64,000 bases of DNA from Halobacteriovorax sp. (GTDB lineage: Bacteria > Bdellovibrionota > Bacteriovoracia > Bacteriovoracales > Bacteriovoracaceae), in assembly GCA_002720865.1 (NCBI GenBank), contig PBIO01000013.1, positions 44,872 through 108,871 on the forward strand, in the 5' to 3' direction. A program made the position numbers and the translations under genes. The notes under the pieces were generated by a model. It saw only the letters and a program-made list of their open reading frames with translations, searched no databases and was not told where the DNA came from. Each line of letters starts with the position of its first letter. Positions within the stretch are counted from its first letter, which is position 1. Positions 45,701 through 54,075 of this stretch are shown here, in pieces.

Positions 45701-46353
45701 AGGGAAGGCATTAAGGCGATAGTCAGGCCATCAGCAACAGGGATATCTGAACCATCTATTTTTTGAACTAATATCTGCGTTTCAGTATCGGTACCTTGAT
45801 CTGGGACTAATAAATGCATCTCAAAAGATATAGACTTATTTGCCATAGGGTCTAGTACCGACTCGCCGGTATTGATCTTAGATAATGATGGGAAAAGTGC
45901 ACCAGCATGATCAATGACAGATATATGTGACCCGAGATTCTCATCATAACCGAAGGCGGGGGTTTCGTCAACAACAGTACCAGAAAAATGAAGAAATCCA
46001 ACATTTTTTGGAAATCTATCATAAACATGTTTTTCAAATCCTGTTAGCTCATCAAAAAATGTTTCTAGCTCGTCCTTTGTGCCATCGAATGGATAACCAT
46101 TAATGATAACATCAAATGCTGTATTCGTCTTAGCTTCTGCTGAATTAAAGAATGTATGATTCTCAAACTGTGACCAATCAACTGGCAACTGTTGTGTTGA
46201 TTTGAGCCCGGACCCAGGCGGATCAAATCTAAATGAATTCTCAGCGCCGATAGTCGTGCCTGATAAATGTGACGCAGCGATGGGGCTAGTCTGTACAGAT
46301 TTATGAGTAAGCTTACGAACAAATGAAGGCTTAAATAATCTATTTGATGCCAT
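42793..46353 (-). CDS. Baseplate wedge-type protein with two LamG-like domains around a gpI-like segment
   Basis: This 1186-residue protein has three visible parts. A LamG/concanavalin-like domain spans about 165-370 (ISFEMHLLVPDQG, LSGSIDEFRAWHS, DSSGNSLHARI). A tail-protein segment at about 480-620 (FLPMLAEHHGIELP, then LWRRILTNVNEIIRSKGTVH and LKVLMRSMGVNP) resembles the gpI/XkdU-type baseplate motif with its K-G-T helix. A second LamG-like domain spans about 700-920 (WSYEAIYKF, GQVAQIRFWSKAL). The end is helical. Position after gp6-type and DNRLRE genes supports a wedge protein, perhaps the functional counterpart of T4 gp7. Confidence 0.7.
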   Translation of the reverse strand: MASNRLFKPSFVRKLTHKSVQTSPIAASHLSGTTIGAENSFRFDPPGSGLKSTQQLPVDWSQFENHTFFNSAEAKTNTAFDVIINGYPFDGTKDELETFFDELTGFEKHVYDRFPKNVGFLHFSGTVVDETPAFGYDENLGSHISVIDHAGALFPSLSKINTGESVLDPMANKSISFEMHLLVPDQGTDTETQILVQKIDGSDIPVADGLTIALMPSLAASTTVEVKMLAASGSNSIETDMEIPKGEFVHICGTLDRSSGEHNLKLFQNAELASTSNSLQMGKLSPEFVTAPLTIGTGSIHDTITPLQTLSGSIDEFRAWHSVRSTGQLKKYLDRTVFSNFSGDLKTYFKFNEPSGDFVSNDVVLDSSGNSLHARITNYHIDNRDPTKIIDTNGDVVQTPLVLESSVYSPNLFPSHSDVITLNKELLASAINYDSNNPNLITKLVPKHYLLESQLAEGFDTEFGDVGDDYSYSGTDAVPGYGKLGSAQLLASLLFTWARFFDETKMFLDHISNLLHVDYTGTDVVADQFLPMLAEHHGIELPSPFEGASIEQLFEGLNLGPDLSISEHTLQYVQNQLWRRILTNVNEIIRSKGTVHSLKVLMRSMGVNPDKYFRFREYGGSKTKDLSDIRKAVSEVTAMTDFSGSIAPNTSMPVDTQGIPLNQPFFMSPFLSGSRTEVGYPPPAGTFIDASTGPDGGPYGLHGISTDPNDGLFTSGSWSYEAIYKFDPIKTPSLQPQSLVRLHATGSDEIVPAVITNLVADPDAKTLDLYSRPGLDPADDYLQLTISDIDIFDGNIWHICFGRSRNDSINSYVSSSYYLSAARQNYGDIIEHKTTSSLFKETIDPSRDNRWSVIDPALNASGSCIVIGNQQIDDTVASAYWGLNPIADDASRTTQFAGQVAQIRFWSKALSTVDITEHIRNYASLGVEDPLTNFNFTITPTGSFEKLRLDVSAHQAHHTTDNIGNLDIFDYSQSGFHILATGFEPETRIIKPERIYKGMLDPKFDEHSVTNKVRIRSFLNFDNVTEFGAEVAPVYEILPSERPQDDTRFAIDMSSVQALNEDIIKIFSTLDSLDNILGAPELLFATEYPDLKNLREVYFNRLTDKINITSFFEFFKWFDNSIGLIIEDLIPKKTKFLGMNFIIESHMLERAKFKYSYEDVYLGENNRHGLKGTITLQQYIAKMGRY

Positions 46354-46355
46354 TA

Positions 46356-47888
46356 TTACTCCACCCTAAATTGGGCCCCTGAATCTTCTATAATATACTC
46401 TACATCTCTGTCTAACACAAGATAATCTACTGTATATGATCGGCCGGAAGGGAGGGCACTCATATAAAAATCAAAAAACATTCCATCAACATCAGATGAT
46501 ACCCTTGTCCCATTGTTCTCTTGCTTGAATGGTACTATAACATCCCCAGTTAATACATCTTTTATCCTATAATAAACCTCATTTAAAATAATACTATCTA
46601 AACTAACAGGAAGTTTTGTGGCTTTTCTTTCGACCTCTAAATCACGAGCAAACAATCTAAATCTGGTTTTATCAGAGGTGTGATATTTTTCCCTGATATT
46701 TGTTGTAACCAAGTCTAAACGGCGTGAAGATGAAGAAAATGCAGTTCTAAATGGTGATTGTATCTTTAAAGATCCAGTATGATAACATATACTGTTATCA
46801 GTTGACCTCCAATATTCATCAAATGTAATTGATCCGCTAGCCAAAACAAAATCCTGGATCGTGTCTTCAGGATTTACATTAGTAGAATCAGTTGTGTCGA
46901 TTGCGAATGAGGCAGTATATACCCCATCAACAGAATTCTCACCAATCATTAACTGAGATACATCTACTGTTTTTGTAAAAGATCCTGTAACGATATCTAC
47001 CTTCATACATGATGCCCCAGAGAGCCCTAAAGAATTGCCGGCTAGAATATTTGCTCCAGCTCCATAATGATAATTCTTTAAAAATAAAGATCCCGTTAAG
47101 TCAAAATAAAAGTTTTTATGATTATCTTGGTTGCTATTATCCCATGAAACCTCAATGCGGGGCCTGTTTCGTGAAGTACTAACATGGCGTGAGGCAAAGC
47201 GTTTAACAAACCTAGTTTTATTATCTGTTTCTTGAGAACCTGAAAATGATAGCCTGAATCCATGATTGGGAATCAGGCCGGCCATTGAGGCGGAGACAAT
47301 TGTGGTTATATCCAGAACCAGATTTTCTGTTCCATTAACAAAATGTTGAGTTACAAACAGGTCTTGAATACCTGAACCATCATTTAAGTTTCCGGATGAA
47401 ATAATATCAATATCATTTGAGCCCAATAATCCCTGGGCGTTGGCACCAGTGGTATGCCATTCGACAGCAGAAGAATTTGAAATCGATGATGTTACCCAGT
47501 TTGAAACATCTAAGTCATTAAATGATAAAACATCTTTTCCAGAACCTTCATCAAATGATTTTGCTAATGGAAATAATATAATAGTAAAATCTACGGGTAC
47601 TGCCTGGCCTCCCATAATATCAGACATATGTAATTTACACTCGAAAGAATCATCATTTAAGTCTAAAATAGATGATGTTAACTCTTGTAGGCCTTCATAA
47701 TCAAATTTCAATAATATTCTAGATAGTTCCTGTGGCTCTGTCTCTCCATCTATTACTGATTCATCATGTAGTTTAAATAAATCTAACGTACCGGCCATCC
47801 CAACATTTGCATCCGACGTACGAAACTTATTATTCATAATTTTGTTAGTTATATACGTGTCTTTATCTGGGTCTAAAATAAAAAACAT
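46356..47888 (-). CDS. Baseplate protein with DNRLRE-like carbohydrate-binding domain
   Basis: This 510-residue protein opens with LDPDKDTYITNKIMNN, then NVGMAGTLDLFKL and RILLKFDYEGLQEL. That order (DTYI, G-x-x-x-x-L, then R-x-L-L-x-F-D) is the signature of DNRLRE/CBM-like beta-sandwiches. FPLAKSFDEGSGKDVLSF and DVSNWVTSS continue the domain to about residue 160. A second beta region follows, with RFASRHVSTSRNRPRIEVSW. It lies between the gp6-like gene and the 1186-aa gene. A glycan-binding or structural baseplate role is inferred; T4 gp8 occupies a comparable place, but no similarity is evident. Confidence 0.7.
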   Translation of the reverse strand: MFFILDPDKDTYITNKIMNNKFRTSDANVGMAGTLDLFKLHDESVIDGETEPQELSRILLKFDYEGLQELTSSILDLNDDSFECKLHMSDIMGGQAVPVDFTIILFPLAKSFDEGSGKDVLSFNDLDVSNWVTSSISNSSAVEWHTTGANAQGLLGSNDIDIISSGNLNDGSGIQDLFVTQHFVNGTENLVLDITTIVSASMAGLIPNHGFRLSFSGSQETDNKTRFVKRFASRHVSTSRNRPRIEVSWDNSNQDNHKNFYFDLTGSLFLKNYHYGAGANILAGNSLGLSGASCMKVDIVTGSFTKTVDVSQLMIGENSVDGVYTASFAIDTTDSTNVNPEDTIQDFVLASGSITFDEYWRSTDNSICYHTGSLKIQSPFRTAFSSSSRRLDLVTTNIREKYHTSDKTRFRLFARDLEVERKATKLPVSLDSIILNEVYYRIKDVLTGDVIVPFKQENNGTRVSSDVDGMFFDFYMSALPSGRSYTVDYLVLDRDVEYIIEDSGAQFRVE

Positions 47889-47901
47889 AGACTATAATCT
47901 C

Positions 47902-49752
47902 CTAAGATGCTGTTCCAATAATATCATGATCTGGATATCTAAGCTCAAATATCGAACCTGGTGGCCCTACAACAAGGCCTTTAAATGTATTTGCTGCAAG
48001 ATTTAGACTTACATTACTATATTCTCTATCCTGAATTATTCCTCGCATGTTATTAACGGATAAGTCAACCAATGATAAAACGTCTGGTGTATTAATAATA
48101 ACATTGATAATATCAATCATCATAATGGGTTGATCTATTTGGAATGCCTCAATCTTTAAAATATCCTTAAGACGACGAATGACCTTCTGTACAGTTACTT
48201 CTTTATTAGCAATTGGATCAACTATAATGTTAAATTCAACAGAATAATTTAAAATCCTTGCATCTAAAACATCAACTGCATCTGATATTAGTCTAAAATC
48301 GTCTACATATGTCCTTAGGTTTTTCTTTAATGAATCTGGGGCAAATGCCAGTCGGCCCATTTTATCCAAACTAACAATAAATAATTGGGATGCTAAATGG
48401 TTATTTGGATCTGGTCGTAAACCTGCCCGAAAGACGCGGCCGAATTCAGAGGGCAAAGTATAAATACGAGACAATAAGTCTTGCTTTGTTACTACCCGGG
48501 ATTGCATTTGTCTAGCAGAAGGGATTTGTTTTTTAACTTGATCTAACGTTGGTTTTTTCGCGCCACCAGCTGCTGGGAATCGATTTGTGACAGCAATAGA
48601 ATCCCGTACGAACCTGATTGTTTCGGTCGGTAAGCTAGAGTTTCTTGGCCATTTTATCAGAAGTTGTTCAACATTTTTAATTTCCCCTGAATTAACATTA
48701 TGTGATAGACCACCGCCGAAACGATACTTTACCTTAATAGTTGTTCCCCGGGGTGATAGGCCAAGGGTATGGGTATCTAATAGCTTGTTTGGATCTAGCG
48801 AAAATCTAGGAATGACCGTCTTTCCATACAGGGGCAATGATAATTCGCTAGGGTCTGGTATAACGTCATCATCAAATGATGCAGAATCACCAGAGCCAAA
48901 CCTAAGGACTGTCCTCTTTGTATTAGGGTCAACATGTCTTGTGTATCGATATGTTGCAGGTTTAACCTCTAGGGTATATTCTACAATATCAGCATCATCA
49001 TTAATATTCTTAATTCCCTGATATACTGTGTCTTGTGCTAGGGATTCAACTTCGTAGTAAATGTTGTGGTTCGTATCTTCAACGGAAATAATGTCTGTCA
49101 AGTCAGGTTTTGATAATGATATTTTTCTGAAAGGAACATGGTCATCTGAGATCGTAAAATACTCTTCCGTGGATTTTCCCGAAAGACATATTACATTTTT
49201 TTCTAACACAAAATATGTCGGGTGATTATCATTTGGGTCTGTTGCGGATGTTGTTACATTGGCTAGTAAGACCCCACCTAAATTCGTCTCAGAAAAATCT
49301 ACATCTTCCGTTGTGATAAATGATGCTCCACCCCCAGTAAAAACTGTCCCCTCTAGTATTTGTGGTAGTGCCATTGTATTGGGGACATAAGCATCCCCCT
49401 CAAAAACAGACGGTACCTCTATTCGAATTGTTACCTCTGCAACTGCAGGTGAGGGCCCTGGGATTTTTAATCCAGCATTTTCGATATGCCGATGGATATT
49501 CTTCATCTCAATAGCAGTATCCCACCGAAGCTCATTAAATTGATGATCCATATAAAATGACATAGAGTCGCCAATCATCGCAGCCATATCTAACAACAAC
49601 CCGCCGACAGACGCCTCAGAAAAATCATTAATCTGATCTGGGAAATACGTTCTGGCATATCTTAATAAGTCAGATCTAAATCCAGAGAAATCCCTGGACA
49701 AATAGGATCTCGTTTTCTCTTTCTTTATCTTCTTCTTAATATTAATCGTCAT
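47902..49752 (-). CDS. gp6: Baseplate wedge protein, T4 gp6 / baseplate J family
   Basis: This 616-residue wedge protein would form the inner iris of the baseplate that controls sheath contraction. The N-terminus matches the J-family: YLSRDFSGFRSDLLRYARTY, FPDQINDF, SEASVGGLLLDMAAMIGDSM and FYMDHQFNELRWDTA. Beta regions follow, then the C-terminal ARILNYSVEFNIIVDP and VINTPDVLSLVDLSVNN segments typical of gp6. Length is close to T4 gp6 (660 aa). It is preceded by the gp25 gene, the usual partner of gp6. Confidence 0.88.
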   Translation of the reverse strand: MTINIKKKIKKEKTRSYLSRDFSGFRSDLLRYARTYFPDQINDFSEASVGGLLLDMAAMIGDSMSFYMDHQFNELRWDTAIEMKNIHRHIENAGLKIPGPSPAVAEVTIRIEVPSVFEGDAYVPNTMALPQILEGTVFTGGGASFITTEDVDFSETNLGGVLLANVTTSATDPNDNHPTYFVLEKNVICLSGKSTEEYFTISDDHVPFRKISLSKPDLTDIISVEDTNHNIYYEVESLAQDTVYQGIKNINDDADIVEYTLEVKPATYRYTRHVDPNTKRTVLRFGSGDSASFDDDVIPDPSELSLPLYGKTVIPRFSLDPNKLLDTHTLGLSPRGTTIKVKYRFGGGLSHNVNSGEIKNVEQLLIKWPRNSSLPTETIRFVRDSIAVTNRFPAAGGAKKPTLDQVKKQIPSARQMQSRVVTKQDLLSRIYTLPSEFGRVFRAGLRPDPNNHLASQLFIVSLDKMGRLAFAPDSLKKNLRTYVDDFRLISDAVDVLDARILNYSVEFNIIVDPIANKEVTVQKVIRRLKDILKIEAFQIDQPIMMIDIINVIINTPDVLSLVDLSVNNMRGIIQDREYSNVSLNLAANTFKGLVVGPPGSIFELRYPDHDIIGTAS

Positions 49753-49758
49753 TAAACA

Positions 49759-50247
49759 TTATCCCGTTACATACATTGTTACTTCCATTGCCTTAATATT
49801 ATTATTAAGCTTAGGAACCTTATAGGTAATACGTATCTTAACTTTTGCAACATGTTGATTATCATGATGTTCGACAGACGTCTCAAATGTATCAAGTTCT
49901 ATATACGGTAAATACTTTGTTGTTGAAACCTTAATCCTGCTTATAGCTTTTGTATCGCCAGACTCACTACCTAATTCATGGACTAACTCTTCAAGATTTG
50001 CACCAAAATCAAAAAATCCTAATCTCTCTCCATGGTTTGTCATTAATAGATTGCGAAAATTATCATGAATCTGATCTGCTAGTGCAGTGTGCATCTTAAA
50101 TAGGCCATGATTATTTATTCCTGGCTCTAGAGGTGTCTTGAACCCTATGGGTATCTCATTGGGAGGAATGATACCATCAATAATCCGATCAGACTCATTA
50201 ATGCCAACACTCTTAAAACTATATTTTGTTGCGATCTGATTTGCCAT
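49759..50247 (-). CDS. gp25: Baseplate wedge protein, T4 gp25 family
   Basis: This 162-residue protein has the gp25/lysozyme-like baseplate fold. FKMHTALADQIHDNFRNLLM, then TNHGERLGFFDFGANLEELV contains the conserved region in which R-L and F-G-A-N contact gp6. A strand-rich C-terminus (AKVKIRITYKVP) completes it. T4 gp25 has 132 aa; the extra length is N-terminal. Despite the family name no lysozyme activity is expected. The gap upstream (50248-50347) contains the only promoter-like sequence near this block. AAGGA lies about 10 bases before the ATG. Confidence 0.88.
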   Translation of the reverse strand: MANQIATKYSFKSVGINESDRIIDGIIPPNEIPIGFKTPLEPGINNHGLFKMHTALADQIHDNFRNLLMTNHGERLGFFDFGANLEELVHELGSESGDTKAISRIKVSTTKYLPYIELDTFETSVEHHDNQHVAKVKIRITYKVPKLNNNIKAMEVTMYVTG

Positions 50248-50296
50248 AAACTGTTTGTCCTTACCACCTATCGTAACTAAATATTGCCCTTAATAA

Positions 50297-50326
50297 ATTA
50301 TCGCAATATATAGGCGAATAATTCAA
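50297..50326 (-). promoter_or_regulatory. Possible sigma-70-type promoter before gp25
   Basis: On the minus strand TTGAAT (50326-50321) and GATAAT (50302-50297) are separated by 18 bases, within the 100-base gap 50248-50347 that holds no gene. It would start a transcript about 40 bases upstream of the gp25 ATG. The match is moderate and the DNA is AT-rich. Confidence 0.35.
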
Positions 50327-50347
50327 GGCTATAAAGTAAACTATCAA

Positions 50348-51268
50348 TCAAGATAATGTTCCCGTACCGGATCCTGAACAACCGTCAGTCTCCGACGGTA
50401 CTGTAGCTCCTGATGATACGTTCGAGTTTCCGGAAACAGTTCTTCCATCAGTCTTCTCATCAGTAGTTATGACAGTGACTGATTCAAAATATGCACGGAT
50501 GCCATCACAGACACCCTTCGCAAGGATCTTATTAACTATCTCATCCTTTGCTAATGACAATTTGTCCGAATCTGTTGCATCTGGGTTTGACAAATCTGCA
50601 TATGACCCGGAGGGCGCTGCACCTGCTTCCATAGCTTCAATATATGCATCTTTTATTGCAGCATCTAAATCGCTGTCAGCGCCTGCAGTTAAGCCAGTAG
50701 CTGTGCCACCCTCACCCTCACCATCGCCCTCACCATCAGTAGCAATCGAACCCCCAGAATTTCCGCTACCTGGTGCACTTGTGCCTGCAGTTGTATCTGA
50801 CTTTGTTACAATAGCATGATCCTTTGTATACGTATGGATATACCCGGCCAGCTCAGTAGCAAAAGAAGTTATATTTGCTACTGCATCTTGTTCACCAGCC
50901 TCGCCCTTGTCATGAAGATTTGTTTTTTTTGCATTAAATATATCTTCCTGAAGTGTTGACAATAGTCCTGAATCGTGAACTACGTGGCCCTTACATGCTG
51001 ATGATGTTGTTTCGTCATTTGCGCCAGATGCTGAACACGTCTCTGTTTCCCATGTAACAACAAGATCTAACTTTGAAGACATTAGAAATTGATCAATAGC
51101 CAGGCCGAGGTCATTAGCTAACTGTTCTAGAACTGAAAGCCCGGCAGTATTATCTGCATTCTGCATTGCAGCATCATAAGCATCGGTGACATCTAAATGA
51201 AATGCATCATAGGCTGCCGCTAGTCCATCATCATAATTATCTGATTGTTCGTACGCAGCATAACCCAT
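50348..51268 (-). CDS. Hypothetical baseplate-region protein, low-complexity centre
   Basis: This 306-residue protein has helical segments at about 1-60 (YAAYEQSDNYDDGLAAAYDA, AIDQFLMSSKLDLVV) and again at about 205-260 (DLDAAIKDAYIEAMEAG, NKILAKGVCDGIRAYFESV). The two halves look alike (DAY-x-x-AM, a helix, then a strand with V-x-x-x-T), suggesting internal duplication. They are joined by a Gly/Glu/Thr-rich linker. Adjacency to the gp5-like and gp25 genes suggests a baseplate hub or tail-tip role. The family is unknown. Confidence 0.6.
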   Translation of the reverse strand: MGYAAYEQSDNYDDGLAAAYDAFHLDVTDAYDAAMQNADNTAGLSVLEQLANDLGLAIDQFLMSSKLDLVVTWETETCSASGANDETTSSACKGHVVHDSGLLSTLQEDIFNAKKTNLHDKGEAGEQDAVANITSFATELAGYIHTYTKDHAIVTKSDTTAGTSAPGSGNSGGSIATDGEGDGEGEGGTATGLTAGADSDLDAAIKDAYIEAMEAGAAPSGSYADLSNPDATDSDKLSLAKDEIVNKILAKGVCDGIRAYFESVTVITTDEKTDGRTVSGNSNVSSGATVPSETDGCSGSGTGTLS

Positions 51269-51271
51269 GGA

Positions 51272-52948
51272 TTATTCCCCAAATATTCTTTCTGATTTTA
51301 TGGTATTAATCTGTGCTATCCTATCATCCATATCGTCTTGTAACGTCTGACATTCTGCAGAAGCTGATGCCGTTAAGGATGGATTCGGTGCACCATATCC
51401 AGGGGTTGAATTTGAGCTAAAATTTGTTTGTAGGTCTAGTGCAAACTGCTTTATATTTTCCATAGTTGCCGTCAACAAATTGTCAAGCTGTTCATACTTT
51501 ACCCAGGGTTGAGAATTGCCCGGGCCTGGCCCGGAGCTTGTACCAGAGTCGGCATCTGCGGCTGCGATACCTCCATCAGGATCTTCAGTTCGGCCTAGAA
51601 AGATCTTACTTCCTGAAATCTGAATCGTACCATCAGGTAGTAATAATATCGTTGCCATATCGTCCGATGGGTCACCTTCCTTTATTATCCGAATGCTTCC
51701 ATTGATTTCGGGATACCCCGTTGGTGGCTCTTCCCCTGTTTTCCTTGCAATAATACGTACTTCATCTGACTTTGCGACAATAAATGCTGCATCTTCTATA
51801 TCATCAATTGTATGTTCACCATATGGTGCCACCATTGAACCAGTTTCAGAGCTAATTCCGAAATTTGCATCACCATTTGTTTTCATTGATACATAGATTC
51901 TTGATGCATCATGCATAAGATCAGGATCTCCCTCAGAGGGATTGTCTAGCCTATTTTCAGCTTCTTCTGTTGACGCTGCCTCCACAGGGCTTTTGTCAGT
52001 CTCTTGATATCCACGGGCATTTTCTATCACTCGTTGAGATGTAAATTCCGTCCCGTCGGCGCCATCGGGAAAGGCAGATGACCTTCCGCGGCCGGCAACA
52101 ATATCAATTGTACCAGCATATGATCTTTCATTCTCATCTGTAGGTGGACCGTCATCACCCCAACGGCCATCGGCATCAGCTGATGTAGAGCTTTCAGACC
52201 ACTGTGCGTCTGTTGAGTCTGCAACTGTCTCAGCGGTCCATCCCCGATCTTCACCTAAGCATATTAATGTATTATTAGAACCTTGTATCACAAAGTCACC
52301 AGGGCGTTTAGTAAACCTTGGAACTGACTCAAAAGTTATCGATTGATTTGCTATAGCCTGTTCATGAATTTCTTCATATGCATCCACAGTACCGGGTAAG
52401 GACATTAAGTCTATAGCTCCCCCACCATTTAGAAATCCAGGAACTGTATCTGTTTCGTCATATGTCTCACCTTCTTCATCTTCAATTGTAGCTCTGCGAC
52501 TTGAGGGTGTTCGGCCAGTTTGAACCCATTCCCTATCTAAATGTGTAAAGTTTAAATCATCAACATGAGATGACCCGGGTATTCTACACAACCAATACAT
52601 TAGCTGTGTTTGCCCTTCTGACCTTTCACTTATAACCCATACTTGTTCACCAGGCTTTACAGGAAAGCATAGATGAGGAGGGAAAAAAGGATAACATATT
52701 ATGCTAGGGAATGGATCACGACTGCTCTGTTGATCTGACACTATCCTTGCTATTATGGAGTTTCTTGGCTTATTTGCGAAATGTGGTGAGGATTCAGATG
52801 ATAGTGCATGGATATATCCACCTTGTACTGCATCATTATGAATCGCAATATCAGAAAATACGTCCACAACAACCGCCCTATACAATATACGATTGGGAAC
52901 TAACCTAGCAAAGCTTTCTACTGTACTGCGGTCATATGACTCTGACAT
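51272..52948 (-). CDS. Baseplate hub/spike protein, gp5-like OB-fold
   Basis: This 558-residue protein begins with an OB-fold like that of T4 gp5, Mu gp45 and VgrG: YRAVVVDVFSDIAI, SIIARIVSDQQSS, ICYPFFPPHLCFPVKPGEQ, VWVISE and YWLCRIPG (about 20-130). A later segment of short strands (NGSIRIIKEG, ATILLLPDGTIQISGSKIFLG, about 415-455) resembles the repeat of a spike beta-prism. The T4 lysozyme domain is absent. A C-terminal helix ends the protein. It probably forms the membrane-contacting tip. A TAATG overlap links it to the upstream gene. Confidence 0.75.
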   Translation of the reverse strand: MSESYDRSTVESFARLVPNRILYRAVVVDVFSDIAIHNDAVQGGYIHALSSESSPHFANKPRNSIIARIVSDQQSSRDPFPSIICYPFFPPHLCFPVKPGEQVWVISERSEGQTQLMYWLCRIPGSSHVDDLNFTHLDREWVQTGRTPSSRRATIEDEEGETYDETDTVPGFLNGGGAIDLMSLPGTVDAYEEIHEQAIANQSITFESVPRFTKRPGDFVIQGSNNTLICLGEDRGWTAETVADSTDAQWSESSTSADADGRWGDDGPPTDENERSYAGTIDIVAGRGRSSAFPDGADGTEFTSQRVIENARGYQETDKSPVEAASTEEAENRLDNPSEGDPDLMHDASRIYVSMKTNGDANFGISSETGSMVAPYGEHTIDDIEDAAFIVAKSDEVRIIARKTGEEPPTGYPEINGSIRIIKEGDPSDDMATILLLPDGTIQISGSKIFLGRTEDPDGGIAAADADSGTSSGPGPGNSQPWVKYEQLDNLLTATMENIKQFALDLQTNFSSNSTPGYGAPNPSLTASASAECQTLQDDMDDRIAQINTIKSERIFGE

Positions 52949-53322
52949 TATTTTTCACCGTCGCCACTTATTTGCGCAAATAAATCATCTGGATTTACTC
53001 GAGCCCTTTGCTCCTCAGCTTTTGCAATTAGCTCTGCCAACTTTAAAATCTGTTCATTAGATTTCCCCATACGTTCCAGATACTTTGTCATAACGGCGCC
53101 GAGGGTTGCATGTTCGAACATTCCACCGGACATTTGCTTATAAGCGTCTGTAAATAGCATGCTAGCATTTTCTCTATCAATTAATGCATTTTCATATATC
53201 TCTTTCCACAGCAGTTTTTTCTTATCCTCTGTGGCCTCTAAAGAATCTAAAATATCAGAAAATTGCTCTATCTTTTTTTCAGTCTCTTTAAGTTTGTCCA
53301 TTTGCTTACTTACAACTTTCAT
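52948..53322 (-). CDS. Small coiled-coil protein next to late sigma factor
   Basis: This 124-residue helical protein has a charged N-terminal coiled coil (about 1-45), then MLFTDAYKQMSGGMFEHATL and KYLERMGKSNEQILKLAELI, and an acidic end. In T4 the gp55 sigma works with the coactivator gp33. A small protein encoded 10 bases downstream of the sigma gene is a candidate partner, but I see no gp33 motif. It could equally be a tail-tip or assembly factor, since the gp5-like gene follows. GGAG precedes the ATG. Confidence 0.6.
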   Translation of the reverse strand: MKVVSKQMDKLKETEKKIEQFSDILDSLEATEDKKKLLWKEIYENALIDRENASMLFTDAYKQMSGGMFEHATLGAVMTKYLERMGKSNEQILKLAELIAKAEEQRARVNPDDLFAQISGDGEK

Positions 53323-53331
53323 GTCTGCTCC

Positions 53332-54075
53332 TTAAAATAACCCATAATCCTCTGTTTTAGCCAATGCCTTATAATGTTTACGTATTATTGACATTGCAAC
53401 AGACAATTGCTTTGGATTTAATCCAGAAATTTCCCTTACATATACAAAAATCGCACGCTTGTTTAAATAGTCTAAGTCATCTATACTTTCAAAAACCTTA
53501 ACAACTGCATGCATACACTTTTTTTCATTCTCACCAGTGACCTTTTTTTGAATTTCCAATAGAATTTTCATAATATCACCACGGAAATCTTTTTTAATCA
53601 TTAACTCATCTGGGGGTAGGATAATGTCATGGTTTGCGACGGCCATTTTGTCTACCATGGACATTGATTCCGGAGCATCTACGCTAACATGGCGCCTGGT
53701 ATTCTTTTGGCGTCGACGGGAGTTAATAATCAACCAATTTTTACCAACAACATTAAAATATGAAAATGCTTTTGTGCCCTTATGCCTGTCCCACTTATGA
53801 AGTGTTTCAAACAAAAATGAAATACAGTCAGACTTTAAATGTTCAACTGGCTCTGCAGGGGTTGCAAATCCATATATAAAAATTAGATTTTGTACTAGCT
53901 TGTCAAACGCAGGAAGAATTTTTTCCACATATAAATCATTTTTTTTGTTTATATCTTCTGCATCTTGATAATCACATATCGCAGCTTGGGTATCTGCATT
54001 AAAATACATTGATGCAGGATCACCTTTACCCCTACGGATTATTCGCTTTTTCTTAGTTCGCTTTTTCGTTGCCAA
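53332..54075 (-). CDS. gp55: Late-transcription sigma factor, T4 gp55 family
   Basis: This 247-residue minimal sigma factor would direct host RNA polymerase to late promoters. The region-2-like core is HLKSDCISFLFETLHKWDRH, then KGTKAFSYFNVVGKNWLIIN, followed by the basic RRRQKNTRRH and the motif VSVDAPESM. A C-terminal helical part (LNPKQLSVAMSIIRKHYKAL) may hold the polymerase flap contact. The N-terminus is strongly basic. T4 gp55 has 185 aa. It overlaps the upstream membrane-protein gene by 23 bases and precedes the tail genes it probably activates. Confidence 0.85.
   Translation of the reverse strand: MATKKRTKKKRIIRRGKGDPASMYFNADTQAAICDYQDAEDINKKNDLYVEKILPAFDKLVQNLIFIYGFATPAEPVEHLKSDCISFLFETLHKWDRHKGTKAFSYFNVVGKNWLIINSRRRQKNTRRHVSVDAPESMSMVDKMAVANHDIILPPDELMIKKDFRGDIMKILLEIQKKVTGENEKKCMHAVVKVFESIDDLDYLNKRAIFVYVREISGLNPKQLSVAMSIIRKHYKALAKTEDYGLF

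Noticed and set aside
48587..49021. Plus-strand open frame of 144 codons
   Set aside because: It lies wholly inside the gp6-family gene on the other strand, which has strong family support.
49759..50247. Cell-wall lysozyme
   Set aside because: The gp25 family is lysozyme-like in name and fold only; context with gp6 shows a baseplate wedge.
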